The position numbers were made by a program, and so were the translations under genes. A stretch of DNA of 64,000 bases from Sva-07 sp963752815 (GTDB taxonomy: Bacteria; Actinomycetota; Acidimicrobiia; Acidimicrobiales; Ilumatobacteraceae). The notes beneath the pieces were generated by a model. That model worked only from the letters and a program-made list of their open reading frames with translations. It had not been told where the DNA came from and searched no databases. Of this stretch, positions 45,815-54,705 are shown one piece after another. The DNA is taken from the NCBI GenBank assembly GCA_963752815.1, contig CAVVZI010000009.1, positions 248,001 to 312,000 on the forward strand, in the 5' to 3' direction. Positions within the stretch are counted from its first letter, which is position 1, and the number at the start of each line of letters is the position of its first letter.

Positions 45815-47665
45815 ATGTCCACCACCTTCGCGGTGATCCTCGTCAGCGTCCTCGCCGCAGCGTTGCTCGTGGCGCTCGGCTGGCTGCGTGGGACGCGACG
45901 CCACCCCGACGACGTGATCGATCCGAACGAGACCGAGCACTGGCTCCTCCAACGGGCGAAGGATCATCCGCGTCTGCGCCGCGTCCTGTCCACGATGGAC
46001 CAGCGGGTGATCGGCGGCGCCGCGGTCGCCGTGTCGTTCGTCGTCCTCTTCGTGGGCGCCCTCATCGTCGGCGCCGTGTTCGACACGGTCGACACGACCC
46101 GTGGCTTCGCCCGCTGGGACCAGTCGGTGTCGCAATGGGGCCCCGACCATGCCACGACGACGGCCGCCGCCTTCCTCCGCGGGGTCACCAATCTCGGTGC
46201 CACCGGATACCTGTTGATCCTGATGACCATCGTCGGCGTCGTCGACTGGTTCCGCCGACGCAGAGTCAGCTCGCTCGTGTTCCTCCTGACCGTCGGCATC
46301 GGCGTGATGTTGATCAACAACGGCCTCAAGTTGCTGATCATGCGCGAGCGGCCTCCTGGCGCACATCTCACGAGCGCCGCGGGATCGTCGTTCCCGTCCG
46401 GGCACTCGGCGGCGGCCGCTGCCTGCTGGCTCGCGATCGCGCTGGTGGTCGGCCGGTGGGTCCGCCCGCGGTTCCGCCCGTACATCTCGGCCGTCGCCGT
46501 CGGCATCGCCTGCATGGTCGCCACCAGCCGGGCGCTGCTCGGTGTGCACTGGCTCACCGACGTGATCGCCGGCGTTTTCGTCGGCTGGGCGTGGTTCATG
46601 ATCGTCGCCATCGCCTTCGGTGGCCGAAACCAGGAACTCGGCCAACCGGCCGAGCAGGTCGCCAAGCAGGAAACGGAGCAACCCATGGCCGAACATGAGA
46701 TGGCCTCACACAAGACCCGACAGCAGGAGACCCCGCGAACCGCAGGAGACGAGGCACCTCGCATGAGCAACGTCGGCGTCATCGTCCACCAGGACAAGGT
46801 CCTCGGCGGCGGGCTCGAGGAGTTGCGGTCGGCGCTCGCCGACGTCGGCCACCCCGACCCGGCTTGGTACGAGGTGGCCAAGAGCAAGGAAGCCCCGAAG
46901 AAGATCCGCAAACTCGTCCGCGACGATGGGGTCGATCGCGTGCTCGTCTGGGGCGGCGACGGCACCGTTCGCCGTTGCATCCAAACCCTGATCGACGATG
47001 ACCTCGATGCCTCGATCGGCATCCTGCCCGCCGGCACCGGCAACCTGCTGGCGAACAACCTCGGCATCCCGATCGAGGTCCGCGGGGCGGTCGACGTGGC
47101 GGTGCACGGCGAGCCGCGCCCGATCGACGTCGGGCTGATGAACGATCTCTACTTCGCCGTGATGGCCGGAACCGGCTTCGACGCCCTGATGATCCGCGAC
47201 GCCGACGAGAACGCGCTCAAGGAGCGGTTCGGACGGGCGGGATACGTCTGGGCCGGGATGAACAACATCGACGTCAGCCCGGCCCAGGCCGAGGTCGAGG
47301 TCGACGGTCTGCCCTGGTACAAGGGCGATGCCACCTGCGTGATCGTGGCCAACGTGGGCACGATCCTCGGCGGCGTGCAGGCCTTCCCCGACGCGTCACC
47401 GACCGACGGTCGACTCGAGGTCGGCGTGGTGCAGGCCCGGACGAAGGCCGACTGGGCGAGGCTGATGGCGAGCGCCGTGGCCCGGCGGGCGAACAAGTCG
47501 TCGCTGACCGAGATGGTCACCGCCGAGCAGGTGACGATCCGTCTCGATCGGACGTTTCCGTGGGAGGTCGACGGTGGCGACCAGGAACGCACCGACCAGT
47601 TCGAGATCAAGTGTGTTCCGCACGCGGTCCGCATCTGCCAACCCCGATCCAAGGAGGCGTCATGA
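45815..47665 (+). CDS. PAP2 phosphatase fused to diacylglycerol-kinase-like domain
   Basis: A 616-residue frame. Residues about 60-270 are a PAP2 membrane domain (MRERPPGAHL, SSFPSGHSAAAAACW, SRALLGVHWLTDVIAG). A charged linker follows, then from about residue 317 a diacylglycerol/sphingosine-kinase-type catalytic domain (VGVIVHQDKVLGGG, VLVWGGDGTVRRCIQTL, GILPAGTGNLLANNLGIP, AVMAGTGFDALMIRDADE). The two activities are opposite: lipid phosphate removal and addition. A Met at 46763 with AGGAGA upstream might start a separate kinase, so coupling of the two halves is not certain. Confidence 0.82.
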   Translation: MSTTFAVILVSVLAAALLVALGWLRGTRRHPDDVIDPNETEHWLLQRAKDHPRLRRVLSTMDQRVIGGAAVAVSFVVLFVGALIVGAVFDTVDTTRGFARWDQSVSQWGPDHATTTAAAFLRGVTNLGATGYLLILMTIVGVVDWFRRRRVSSLVFLLTVGIGVMLINNGLKLLIMRERPPGAHLTSAAGSSFPSGHSAAAAACWLAIALVVGRWVRPRFRPYISAVAVGIACMVATSRALLGVHWLTDVIAGVFVGWAWFMIVAIAFGGRNQELGQPAEQVAKQETEQPMAEHEMASHKTRQQETPRTAGDEAPRMSNVGVIVHQDKVLGGGLEELRSALADVGHPDPAWYEVAKSKEAPKKIRKLVRDDGVDRVLVWGGDGTVRRCIQTLIDDDLDASIGILPAGTGNLLANNLGIPIEVRGAVDVAVHGEPRPIDVGLMNDLYFAVMAGTGFDALMIRDADENALKERFGRAGYVWAGMNNIDVSPAQAEVEVDGLPWYKGDATCVIVANVGTILGGVQAFPDASPTDGRLEVGVVQARTKADWARLMASAVARRANKSSLTEMVTAEQVTIRLDRTFPWEVDGGDQERTDQFEIKCVPHAVRICQPRSKEAS

Positions 47666-48567
47666 CGACCGTGGAGAAGCACACCGACGACGACGAAGTC
47701 GGACTGGAGCACGCCGAGGAGTTCGCCCGCACGCACCCCGGCCTGGTCAAGTTCGGCCGCATCGGCTGGGTCGCCAAAGGCGTCGTCTACGCCCTCACCG
47801 GGTTCCTGGCGCTGCTGATCGCGTTCGACCGACTCCCGGGCGCGGAGGCGACGCAGTCACCAGGCCAGGAGGCGAGCCAGAGCGGTGCGATCGCCCGGAT
47901 CGCCGAACGCACGGGCGGGGTACCGCTGCTGCTCGTGATCGTGGCCGGCCTGGTGATCTATTCGTGCTGGCGCATCGTCAGCGCCCTGCTCCCCGCGGAC
48001 AGTGACGCATCGAGCTGGATCACCCGCATCGGGTATCTGGTGAGCGCCGTGACCTATCTCGTGCTCGCCGGACTCGCGGTGTCGATCGCCAGCAACCACC
48101 GCGAGGCCCAGACCGACGCCTCACAGAAGACCGAGGACTCCAAGGTCGAGTCCTTCACCCGCGACCTGCTCGGTCACTCGTACGGGCGAACCGTGGTGTT
48201 CCTCATCGGCGTCGTGCTGATCTGCATCGCCGCGACGTTCCTGGTGAAGGCGATCACGGCGAGCTTCCGCTCCCAGATGGCCCACCGTGGTGTCGGGCCC
48301 ATCTCGTTCGACATGCTGGTTCTGATGGGTCGGATCGGGTGGATCGGTCGCACCGCGATGATGGGGTTGATCGGGTTCTTCCTGTGCCGTGCGGCCTGGC
48401 TGTTCAACGCCGACGAGGCCCAGGGCCTCGACGGTTCATTGCGCAAGGCGGCGACATCCGATGCCGGCACCGTGCTCGTCGTCGTCGTCGCGGTCGGACT
48501 GCTGGTCTACGGCTTGTTCTGCATCATCAGTGCGCCGAGGCAGCTCCTCGTCGCCGCCGACCGCTGA
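47662..48567 (+). CDS. DUF1206 membrane protein
   Basis: A 301-residue integral membrane protein with three repeated pairs of helices. Each repeat opens with a similar G-R-x-G-(W/Y)-x-x-(K/R)-x-x-(V/M) motif: KFGRIGWVAKGVVYALTGFL, TRIGYLVSAVTYLVLAGLA and MGRIGWIGRTAMMGLIGFFL. Function unknown; the family is common in actinobacteria and cyanobacteria. The ATG overlaps the preceding stop (ATGA) and AAGGAGG lies 5 bp upstream, so it is co-translated with the PAP2-kinase gene, suggesting an envelope-lipid role. Confidence 0.87.
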   Translation: MTTVEKHTDDDEVGLEHAEEFARTHPGLVKFGRIGWVAKGVVYALTGFLALLIAFDRLPGAEATQSPGQEASQSGAIARIAERTGGVPLLLVIVAGLVIYSCWRIVSALLPADSDASSWITRIGYLVSAVTYLVLAGLAVSIASNHREAQTDASQKTEDSKVESFTRDLLGHSYGRTVVFLIGVVLICIAATFLVKAITASFRSQMAHRGVGPISFDMLVLMGRIGWIGRTAMMGLIGFFLCRAAWLFNADEAQGLDGSLRKAATSDAGTVLVVVVAVGLLVYGLFCIISAPRQLLVAADR

Positions 48568-48585
48568 GCCGCTGTCGGTCGAGGA

Positions 48586-49572
48586 TCAGCGAGGCAGACC
48601 GCGGGCCCATTCGGACAGCGTGTCGACGTAGCGCTGGGGGTCCTGCCCGTGCATCGAATGACCCATCTCCGGGAACGAGACGTACTCGAAGGCGTTCCCG
48701 GCTTCGGTCACCAGTTCGCGCACGCGCGCCACCTGGAGGTCCGAGATCGCCCCCATCAGGGCGCCCGACGCCTCGTCGACCACCCGGAAGTGGTGGGTGA
48801 ACAGCACCGGGACCTTCACCGAGGCGAGCAGCTGCTCGTGCGGGCACGACGCGTAGAAGCTGCCGGACCAGAAGGCGCGACCCCATTCGGGGTCGTACTC
48901 CTTCAGGCTCTGCCCCGGCTCGGCGGCCATGCCCATGAGCCCGGCGATGAACCCGAGCCGGGCAGGAAGTTCGGTCGGGATCGCCGCGACCATCGCTTCC
49001 CAGTCGCCGATCGACCACTGGTCGCCGAGGTACTTGGCCATGTGAGCGAAGAGCGGTCCGATGCACTGACCGATGCCCTGTCCGACGGCGGGGCGGATCT
49101 CGGAGGCGAACAGCGGCGGGTCCTCGTAGTACGCCGCGACCACTTGGCCGGGGCGGGCATACGCCGAGAGCCACGCCGAGATGACACCGCCGGACGACAA
49201 CCCGGCGACGATCGTCGGGCGTCCGATGACGCCGTCGATGAACCGGACGAGGTCGTTGCCGATGTTGTCGAGGGTGTAGCGGCCGGGGGTGCGGCTCGAC
49301 CGTCCCTGCCCCCGCAGGTCGACGGCGTACGCCTGGAAGTGCTCGGCGAGGAGCGGGAGGGCCGCTTCGTACCCCCACCACGACTCGGTCTGGCCCGGGA
49401 TCAACAGCAGTGCCGGTCGGTCGGGCGATCCCGCGCTGACCGATCCCGCTGACCCCGCGCTCACGTAGTTGAGTTCGACTTCCCCGGTGTCGAACGACCG
49501 CTCCTCGAATGCGTGCGGGACGTAGGTGTCGGCAGGTGCGTGGGGCCCGAAGGCGTTGGCGAAGGCGCCCAT
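48586..49572 (-). CDS. Alpha/beta hydrolase, probable meta-cleavage (C-C bond) hydrolase
   Basis: A 328-residue hydrolase from the Met at 49572, whose A overlaps the FAH-gene stop (TGATG). Motifs: ALLLIPGQTESWWGYEAAL, AYAVDLRGQGRSSRTPGRY, nucleophile in VAGLSSGGVISAW and histidine in EMGHSMHGQDP. As the last gene of the aromatic operon it occupies the place of MhpC/BphD, which split the ring-cleavage product. The enlarged cap (about 150-230) fits this. The activity is inferred from context. Confidence 0.75.
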   Translation of the reverse strand: MGAFANAFGPHAPADTYVPHAFEERSFDTGEVELNYVSAGSAGSVSAGSPDRPALLLIPGQTESWWGYEAALPLLAEHFQAYAVDLRGQGRSSRTPGRYTLDNIGNDLVRFIDGVIGRPTIVAGLSSGGVISAWLSAYARPGQVVAAYYEDPPLFASEIRPAVGQGIGQCIGPLFAHMAKYLGDQWSIGDWEAMVAAIPTELPARLGFIAGLMGMAAEPGQSLKEYDPEWGRAFWSGSFYASCPHEQLLASVKVPVLFTHHFRVVDEASGALMGAISDLQVARVRELVTEAGNAFEYVSFPEMGHSMHGQDPQRYVDTLSEWARGLPR

Positions 49573-50399
49573 CAGATGCACCGGTTCCGGATCGTGCCGA
49601 TGTTCTCGACCCACGATTCGATCACGTCACCCGCCCGGAGGAATCGGGGCGGTTGGCGCGTCGCGCCGATGCCGGCGGGTGTGCCGGTGAAGATGATGTC
49701 GCCCGGCCACAGGGGCAGGATCGCGGAGAGGTCGGCGACGAGTCGCGGGACACCGAACACGAGGTCGTTCGTGCGCGCGTCCTGCATCTTCTCGCCTCCG
49801 ACCGAACAGCCGAGCGCGAGGTTGTCGGGATCATCGAACTCGTCCGGCGTCACGACCACCGGCCCGAGCGGGCCGTAGCCCTTCCGGGACTTGCCGAGGG
49901 AGAACTGACTCCCCGCGGCGAACTGGAGCACCCGGTCGCTGATGTCCTGGCCGACCGTGAGCCCGGCGACGTGCTCCCACGCGTCGGCCTCGGCGACGTT
50001 CTCGGCCTGCCGGCCGATCACCGCGACGAGTTCGACCTCCCAGTCGGCGGTCCCGTTCGACACGTCGACGTCGCTGAACGGCCCGCTCAGGCTGGCGGGG
50101 AACTTCGTGAACGTCGCCGGCACCGTCGGGACCTCCATGCCCGACTCCTCGGCATGGCTGCGGTAGTTGAGGCCGATGGCGAACACCTGCGCCGGCCGCG
50201 GGACGGGACAGTCGAGGTCGCCCTCGACGAGCGGACCCGTGCCCGCTGTGACGCTGTCGGCGAATTCGCGGAACGCGGTCCAGTCGGCGTACGGGCTCAT
50301 CGGATCGGCGCCGAACGCGCCGCCCGATGCCGTCTCGATGTCCGCGACCTCGTCGCCGAGCACGAGCGCGGCGCGGCCCTTCACGCTGGCAATCCTCAT
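49572..50399 (-). CDS. Fumarylacetoacetate-hydrolase-family protein (hydratase/isomerase-like)
   Basis: A 275-residue FAH-superfamily protein starting MRIASVKGRAALVLGDEVAD. The metal-binding and core motifs are present: FAIGLNYRSHAEESG, the acidic ladder DWEVELVAVIGR, GYGPLGPVVVTPDEF and GDIIFTGTPAGIG. In meta-cleavage pathways this family supplies 2-hydroxypentadienoate hydratase (MhpD-like) or decarboxylase/isomerase steps. Its ATG overlaps the upstream hydroxylase stop (ATGA) and its stop overlaps the hydrolase start. Confidence 0.83.
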   Translation of the reverse strand: MRIASVKGRAALVLGDEVADIETASGGAFGADPMSPYADWTAFREFADSVTAGTGPLVEGDLDCPVPRPAQVFAIGLNYRSHAEESGMEVPTVPATFTKFPASLSGPFSDVDVSNGTADWEVELVAVIGRQAENVAEADAWEHVAGLTVGQDISDRVLQFAAGSQFSLGKSRKGYGPLGPVVVTPDEFDDPDNLALGCSVGGEKMQDARTNDLVFGVPRLVADLSAILPLWPGDIIFTGTPAGIGATRQPPRFLRAGDVIESWVENIGTIRNRCI

Positions 50400-51955
50400 G
50401 GTCTGATTCCTCCTCGTAGGCGGGTGTGTAGATCGGCGAGCAGCTCCGTGGCGCCTGCGGCATCCGGCGCGACGCCGTGCACGTGGAAGTCGGGACGCTG
50501 CAACGCCCAGGTTGCACCATGCGCGGCGAACCAGTCGACGTAGGTGCCGTCGACGTCGTCGGCAGGGTCGACGGCGATGATCGAGCCGCCGATCGAGCCG
50601 AACCACACGGCCAGTGGAGATGCCGGCTCGATCGGCTGATCATCGATCGTCACCAGACGCCATCCGACCCCATGGACGTCGTCGAAGCGGCACCGACCGC
50701 CGCCGGACGCGACGTTGCCCTGGACGAACAGGTGACCGGCGACCGGATCGTCGGCCGGCAGGAGCGCACCGGCGAGGAACGGGGGCGGCGGGATCGCCGT
50801 CGCATCGTCGGTGACCGCGGCGCTCATCAGCTCGTCACGGGCCGCCGCTTCGACCGGGTCGGGCACACAGATGATCTTGCCGAGCTCCATCGAGAGCTCG
50901 ATCACCGCCCGCGCACTCGGCAACCGTTCCTCGGTGTAGCTGTCGAGCAACTCGGCACTCGTGTCGCCGCCGAGCGCGAGGTCGAGCTTCCACGCGAGGT
51001 TGATCGCGTCACGCAGCCCCGAGCACATGCCCTGACCGGCGAACGGTGGCATCAGGTGGGCGGCGTCGCCGGCGAGGAACACTCGATCGCGGCGCCAGGT
51101 CTCGGCGTAGCGGGCGTTGAACGTGTAGACCGCGTGGCGTTCGAGCACGGCGTTGTCCGGGGTGACATCCCAGGCGGCGAGCAGCCTCCACGCCGCTTCG
51201 ACGTTGTTGAGGTCGGCGATGTCCTCGTCCGGCAGACGCATGAACTCCCACCGACGACGGCCGGGTCCACCGGAGACGACCGTGGTCGGGCGGGCCGGGT
51301 CGCACACCTGCAGGTTGATCGGGTCGAACACCCGCGGCTCGTTGAGGATGACGTCGACGATCAGCCAGTCGTAGAAGTACCCGAGGTCGTGCATCGGCAG
51401 GCCGACGAGGCCGCGGACGGTGCTGTTCGCACCATCGCAGCCGACCGCATATCGGCTGCGTACGGCCACCACGTGGCCGTCGGACGCGACGGCCGAGACC
51501 GTGACGCCATCGTCGTCCTGGTCGAGCCCGGCCACCTCGACGCCGCGCCGCAGGTCGATCGTCGGCAACTCGCGCGCCCGTGCTTCCAGCAACGCCTCCA
51601 GCGCCGGCTGGTTGAACATCGACGACGCCGGCCAACCGCTCCCGCCAGGCCCCTTCCGGCCGAAGCGGACCAGCGTCGTGCGGTCCGAGTTGCACCATTC
51701 GTAGATGTCGGCCGGCTCCGAGATCCGGCCGAGGCCATCGCCGACGCCACACGCCTGCAGGATGCGAGCCACCTCGTCGTCGAAGTGCACCGCCCTCGGC
51801 ATCGGATACGGCTCGCGCCACCGTTCGAGGATCGTGACCGTCCGGCCGCGCTGCGCCAGCAGGATGGCGAGCACGATCCCGACCGGGCCGCACCCGACGA
51901 TCGTGACATCGACCTCGACGTCGACCGACCCGGCGGCGGCGGTGGATGCGCTCAT
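50396..51955 (-). CDS. FAD-dependent aromatic hydroxylase (MhpA-like)
   Basis: A 519-residue class A flavoprotein monooxygenase. FAD motif VTIVGCGPVGIVLAILLAQR, NAD(P)H/FAD motif YAVGCDGANSTVRGLVGLP, and RVFLAGDAAHLMPPFAGQGM. A C-terminal thioredoxin-like domain typical of MhpA/PHBH relatives ends it. It should hydroxylate a phenolic ring ortho to an existing hydroxyl to yield a catechol for the dioxygenase encoded upstream. Four-base ATGA overlaps link it on both sides, so stoichiometric expression is likely. Confidence 0.88.
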   Translation of the reverse strand: MSASTAAAGSVDVEVDVTIVGCGPVGIVLAILLAQRGRTVTILERWREPYPMPRAVHFDDEVARILQACGVGDGLGRISEPADIYEWCNSDRTTLVRFGRKGPGGSGWPASSMFNQPALEALLEARARELPTIDLRRGVEVAGLDQDDDGVTVSAVASDGHVVAVRSRYAVGCDGANSTVRGLVGLPMHDLGYFYDWLIVDVILNEPRVFDPINLQVCDPARPTTVVSGGPGRRRWEFMRLPDEDIADLNNVEAAWRLLAAWDVTPDNAVLERHAVYTFNARYAETWRRDRVFLAGDAAHLMPPFAGQGMCSGLRDAINLAWKLDLALGGDTSAELLDSYTEERLPSARAVIELSMELGKIICVPDPVEAAARDELMSAAVTDDATAIPPPPFLAGALLPADDPVAGHLFVQGNVASGGGRCRFDDVHGVGWRLVTIDDQPIEPASPLAVWFGSIGGSIIAVDPADDVDGTYVDWFAAHGATWALQRPDFHVHGVAPDAAGATELLADLHTRLRGGIRP

Positions 51956-52842
51956 GGCTGGCGGAGTGGCTGGTGGCCCCACAGGCTGATCTGGTCGTAG
52001 CGACGGTTGTCGTCCCAGTCGGCCGGCACGACGCGGGCGCCGTGGCCGACCTCGACCTGGAACCCGGCCGGGCTCTGGACGTAGAAGCTGAACATGCCGT
52101 CGTTGTCGTGACGGCCGAGGCCGTTCGGGATCGGCAGATCCGACGCCCACGCCCGGTCGAACGCCGCACCGACGTCGTCACGGTCGTTCGTCTCGAACAT
52201 CACGTGGTGCAAGGCCTGCGGCAGCTCGAACGGTGCGCGGGCGAGGGCCAGCGTGTGGTGCCGCTCGTTGCAGTGGTAGAAGCGGACCTCGAGCACGATG
52301 CCGGGCGCGAGCTCCATCTCCAGCCAGTCGGACTGCTGCAACCCGAGCGCCCCGATGGCGAACTCGTGCGACTCGTCGAACCGGGTGGTGGCGAACACGC
52401 AGTGTCCGAAGCCCACGCCCTCGGTGTGGAAACCCGACGGCACGAGCGCCGAATCGAACGGCGCGGACGCTTCGGCCAGTCCGGTGACCAGCTCGATCTG
52501 CACACCCCACGGCGCGGTGGTGCTGCTCAGCCGTGAGACACCACGTGCGGCGCACTCGTGCGCTGCCGCCTCGGTGAGTTCGTGGCCGGACGACCGGATG
52601 AGTTCGGCGACGGCATCGAACGCGGCGTCGTCGGTCGCCTCGAATCCCACGAACGATGCGTCGTTGGCATCGCCGGCTTCGACGAGGAGCCGGTGCACCT
52701 TGGCGTCGTCGCGCCAGGTGTGCGTCGTGGCACCGACCGGCGTGCCCGGCATGAGCCCGATGACGTCACCGAAGAACGCATCGAGCGACGACGGCTCTGG
52801 CACCTGGATGCCGAGGTAGGCGAGTTCGAGGTGGTCGTACAT
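51952..52842 (-). CDS. Type I extradiol ring-cleavage dioxygenase
   Basis: A 296-residue two-module VOC dioxygenase (HsaC/BphC-like). The Fe(II) ligands fall where expected: H147 (GVGFGHCVFAT), H213 (LPQALHHVMFET) and E264 (AGFQVEVGHG); a conserved Tyr precedes the Glu (FSFYVQSPAG). The product is a ring-opened 2-hydroxymuconate-type acid. It is the first gene of the four-gene operon; the MarR-type palindrome lies 29 bp upstream of its start. Confidence 0.88.
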   Translation of the reverse strand: MYDHLELAYLGIQVPEPSSLDAFFGDVIGLMPGTPVGATTHTWRDDAKVHRLLVEAGDANDASFVGFEATDDAAFDAVAELIRSSGHELTEAAAHECAARGVSRLSSTTAPWGVQIELVTGLAEASAPFDSALVPSGFHTEGVGFGHCVFATTRFDESHEFAIGALGLQQSDWLEMELAPGIVLEVRFYHCNERHHTLALARAPFELPQALHHVMFETNDRDDVGAAFDRAWASDLPIPNGLGRHDNDGMFSFYVQSPAGFQVEVGHGARVVPADWDDNRRYDQISLWGHQPLRQP

Positions 52843-52870
52843 GGCCGCGACAATACGGCATCACGATAAC

Positions 52871-52880
52871 TGTTGCAACA
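52871..52880. promoter_or_regulatory. Palindromic operator TGTTGCAACA, site 1
   Basis: A perfect 10-bp palindrome in the 39-bp gap between the dioxygenase start and the marR stop. The identical decamer recurs at 53440-53449 beyond marR. Two copies bracketing a MarR gene, each just before a start codon, are best explained as MarR operators. Its position implies the operon has its own promoter near the end of marR. Confidence 0.75.
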
Positions 52881-52881
52881 A

Positions 52882-53391
52882 TTATTTCGTCCGGTCGGCG
52901 AAGCGCGACGCACCGAGGTCGGGACCCCACAGCGACTTCAGCAGCAGGCGGTCGAGTTGCCGGATCTCGTCGACCGACAGGTTCGACCACTGCCGTTCGT
53001 GCAGCGCGTTGATCTCGGGCGTGATCGCCTCGAACACCGCACGCCCCTTCGCGGTCGCCCGAACCAGCACACCCCGGCGATCGGCGGGGTTCGGGAAGCG
53101 CTCGGCCAGACCCGCCCGCTCGAGCCGGTCGACGAGACGGGTGGTGTCGGAGGCGCGGTTCAACAGTCCGTCGGCGACGGCCCCGATCGGCATACCGGCG
53201 TCAGGGTCATCGGCGAGACACAGCACGAACAGCGCCACGTACTGCGCGTGCGTGAGATCGACCGTTCGGCAGATGGCCTCCAACTGGTCGAGGTTCCGAT
53301 TCGCCAGGAGCAGCACGTTCAGGTGGACGTTGCGGCCGCGGGTCACCGAACGCGGCTCTCGGAGGTTCCGGATGGCGCTCCGTTCGGTCAT
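52882..53391 (-). CDS. MarR-family transcriptional regulator
   Basis: A 169-residue winged-helix regulator. Dimer helices frame the core: CRTVDLTHAQYVALFVLCLA, the recognition part PIGAVADGLLNRASDTTRLVDRLE and the wing ERFPNPADRRGVLVRATAKG (DRRGV-type wing). It lies between the dioxygenase operon and a divergent amidohydrolase, with identical palindromes on both sides, so it probably represses both until an aromatic acid or phenol binds. Confidence 0.9.
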   Translation of the reverse strand: MTERSAIRNLREPRSVTRGRNVHLNVLLLANRNLDQLEAICRTVDLTHAQYVALFVLCLADDPDAGMPIGAVADGLLNRASDTTRLVDRLERAGLAERFPNPADRRGVLVRATAKGRAVFEAITPEINALHERQWSNLSVDEIRQLDRLLLKSLWGPDLGASRFADRTK

Positions 53392-53439
53392 CCGATGCAG
53401 GATAGAGCCGCTGCCGGGTTTGTGTGCGGATACGGAATG

Positions 53440-53449
53440 TGTTGCAACA
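53440..53449. promoter_or_regulatory. Palindromic operator TGTTGCAACA, site 2
   Basis: Located in the 93-bp divergent region between marR (start 53391) and the amidohydrolase (start 53485). It is placed to control both promoters, consistent with autoregulation. Flanking bases differ from site 1, so the shared core stands out. Confidence 0.75.
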
Positions 53450-53484
53450 GACTTTGTGAGACCGTTGAAGTATGGTGACCACCT

Positions 53485-54444
53485 ATGGAGCCATCACTGC
53501 TCGACATCCACGCGCACTACCTGCCGCCGGCCTACCGCGAGGCCGCCGTCGCCGCCGGGCACTCGCAGCCGGACGGAATGGCCGCGTTGCCGGAGTGGAC
53601 GGCGGACGCGCACGTCGAGTTGATGGATCGTCTCGGGATCGCCGTCAGCATGCTGTCGATCTCCTCGCCGGGCGTGCACTTCGGCGATGACGGCGCGGCC
53701 CGAGCGCTCGCCCGCCAGGTCAACGACGACGGTCGGCGGGCGCGAGATGCCCACCCCGGGCGGTTCGGCGTGCTGGCGTCGTTGCCGCTGCCCGACGTCG
53801 CCGGCGCACTCGACGAGATCGCGTACGCCTACGACGAGCTGGGCGTCGACGGCGTGGTGCTGCTCACCAACCTGAACGGCACCTACCTCGGTGATGCGAC
53901 GCTCGAGCCGGTGTTCGACGAGCTCGACCGGCGCCGGGCGCGGATCTTCCTGCATCCCACCTCGCCGGTCTGCTGGGAGCACACGTCGCTCGGCCGCCCA
54001 CGACCGATGCTCGAGTTCCTCTTCGACACCACCCGCGCGGTCGTCGACCTGGTGCTCAGTGGCACGATCGCCAGGCACCCGAACGTCGAGATCATCGTTC
54101 CGCACGCGGGCGCGGCCCTGCCGGTGATCGCCGACCGCATCGCCGCGTTCTCGATGATCCTCCCCGATCTCGACCCGACGACCGACGTCCTCGCCGATCT
54201 CACCCGGTTGCACTACGACCTTGCGGGGTTCCCGCTCCCCCGCCAACTCGATGCTCTGCTGGCGCTCGCCACCGCCGATCACCTGCACTACGGCAGTGAC
54301 TACCCGTTCACGCCGGCGCCGGTGGTGGAGATGCTCCTCGGTCCGATGGGCGAGGTCGGTGAACCGCCGGGGTCCCTCCTGGCCTCGCTCGCCGCCAACA
54401 CGCGCCGCCTGTTCCCGACACTCCCGATCGAGGCCACAGCATGA
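53485..54444 (+). CDS. Amidohydrolase of the ACMSD-like decarboxylase family
   Basis: A 319-residue metal-dependent TIM-barrel enzyme. Motifs: LLDIHAHYLPPAYRE (HxH), IFLHPTSPVCW, IIVPHAGAALPVIADRI and HLHYGSDYPFTPAP. These match the group with aminocarboxymuconate-semialdehyde, gamma-resorcylate and 6-methylsalicylate decarboxylases. Divergent from marR and sharing its operator, it may decarboxylate a hydroxybenzoate-type acid to feed the phenol hydroxylase and dioxygenase. The exact substrate is not deducible. Confidence 0.85.
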   Translation: MEPSLLDIHAHYLPPAYREAAVAAGHSQPDGMAALPEWTADAHVELMDRLGIAVSMLSISSPGVHFGDDGAARALARQVNDDGRRARDAHPGRFGVLASLPLPDVAGALDEIAYAYDELGVDGVVLLTNLNGTYLGDATLEPVFDELDRRRARIFLHPTSPVCWEHTSLGRPRPMLEFLFDTTRAVVDLVLSGTIARHPNVEIIVPHAGAALPVIADRIAAFSMILPDLDPTTDVLADLTRLHYDLAGFPLPRQLDALLALATADHLHYGSDYPFTPAPVVEMLLGPMGEVGEPPGSLLASLAANTRRLFPTLPIEATA

Positions 54445-54516
54445 CCACCGAAGTGATCCTCACGGGCACGCGGGCCACCCGCCCGGCCCATCACCACTCA
54501 GGCCCACCCGCATTCA

Positions 54517-54626
54517 GGTTTGCGGCAGACACTCTGCTGCGAGGTGGTCGAAATGTCTGCCGCAAACCGAGGGCACCAAATCTGCGGCAGACACGTTGAC
54601 CGAGGTACATCGAAGTGTCTGCCGCA
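54517..54626. repeat. Four alternating copies of TGCGGCAGACA forming two hairpins
   Basis: Hairpin 1 pairs 15-bp arms 54517-54531 and 54554-54568. Hairpin 2 pairs 12-bp arms 54583-54594 and 54615-54626. All four arms hold the same 11-mer or its complement, spaced by roughly 22-26 bp. They occupy the 296-bp gap between the amidohydrolase and arsR genes, which holds no other gene. They may be a double terminator, or a cluster of protein-binding sites. Confidence 0.72.
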
Positions 54627-54705
54627 AAACGAGACGGGGTCGGAGCAAACGGGAGGGAGTCTCGGTTCGCCGCCATCACTGGACTTCCGCCGCCCCATAT
54701 CTTGC

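Noticed and set aside
48903..54444. Genomic island or prophage around the aromatic operon
   Set aside because: No integrase, tRNA boundary, IS element or compositional break is visible; the operon looks like ordinary accessory metabolism.
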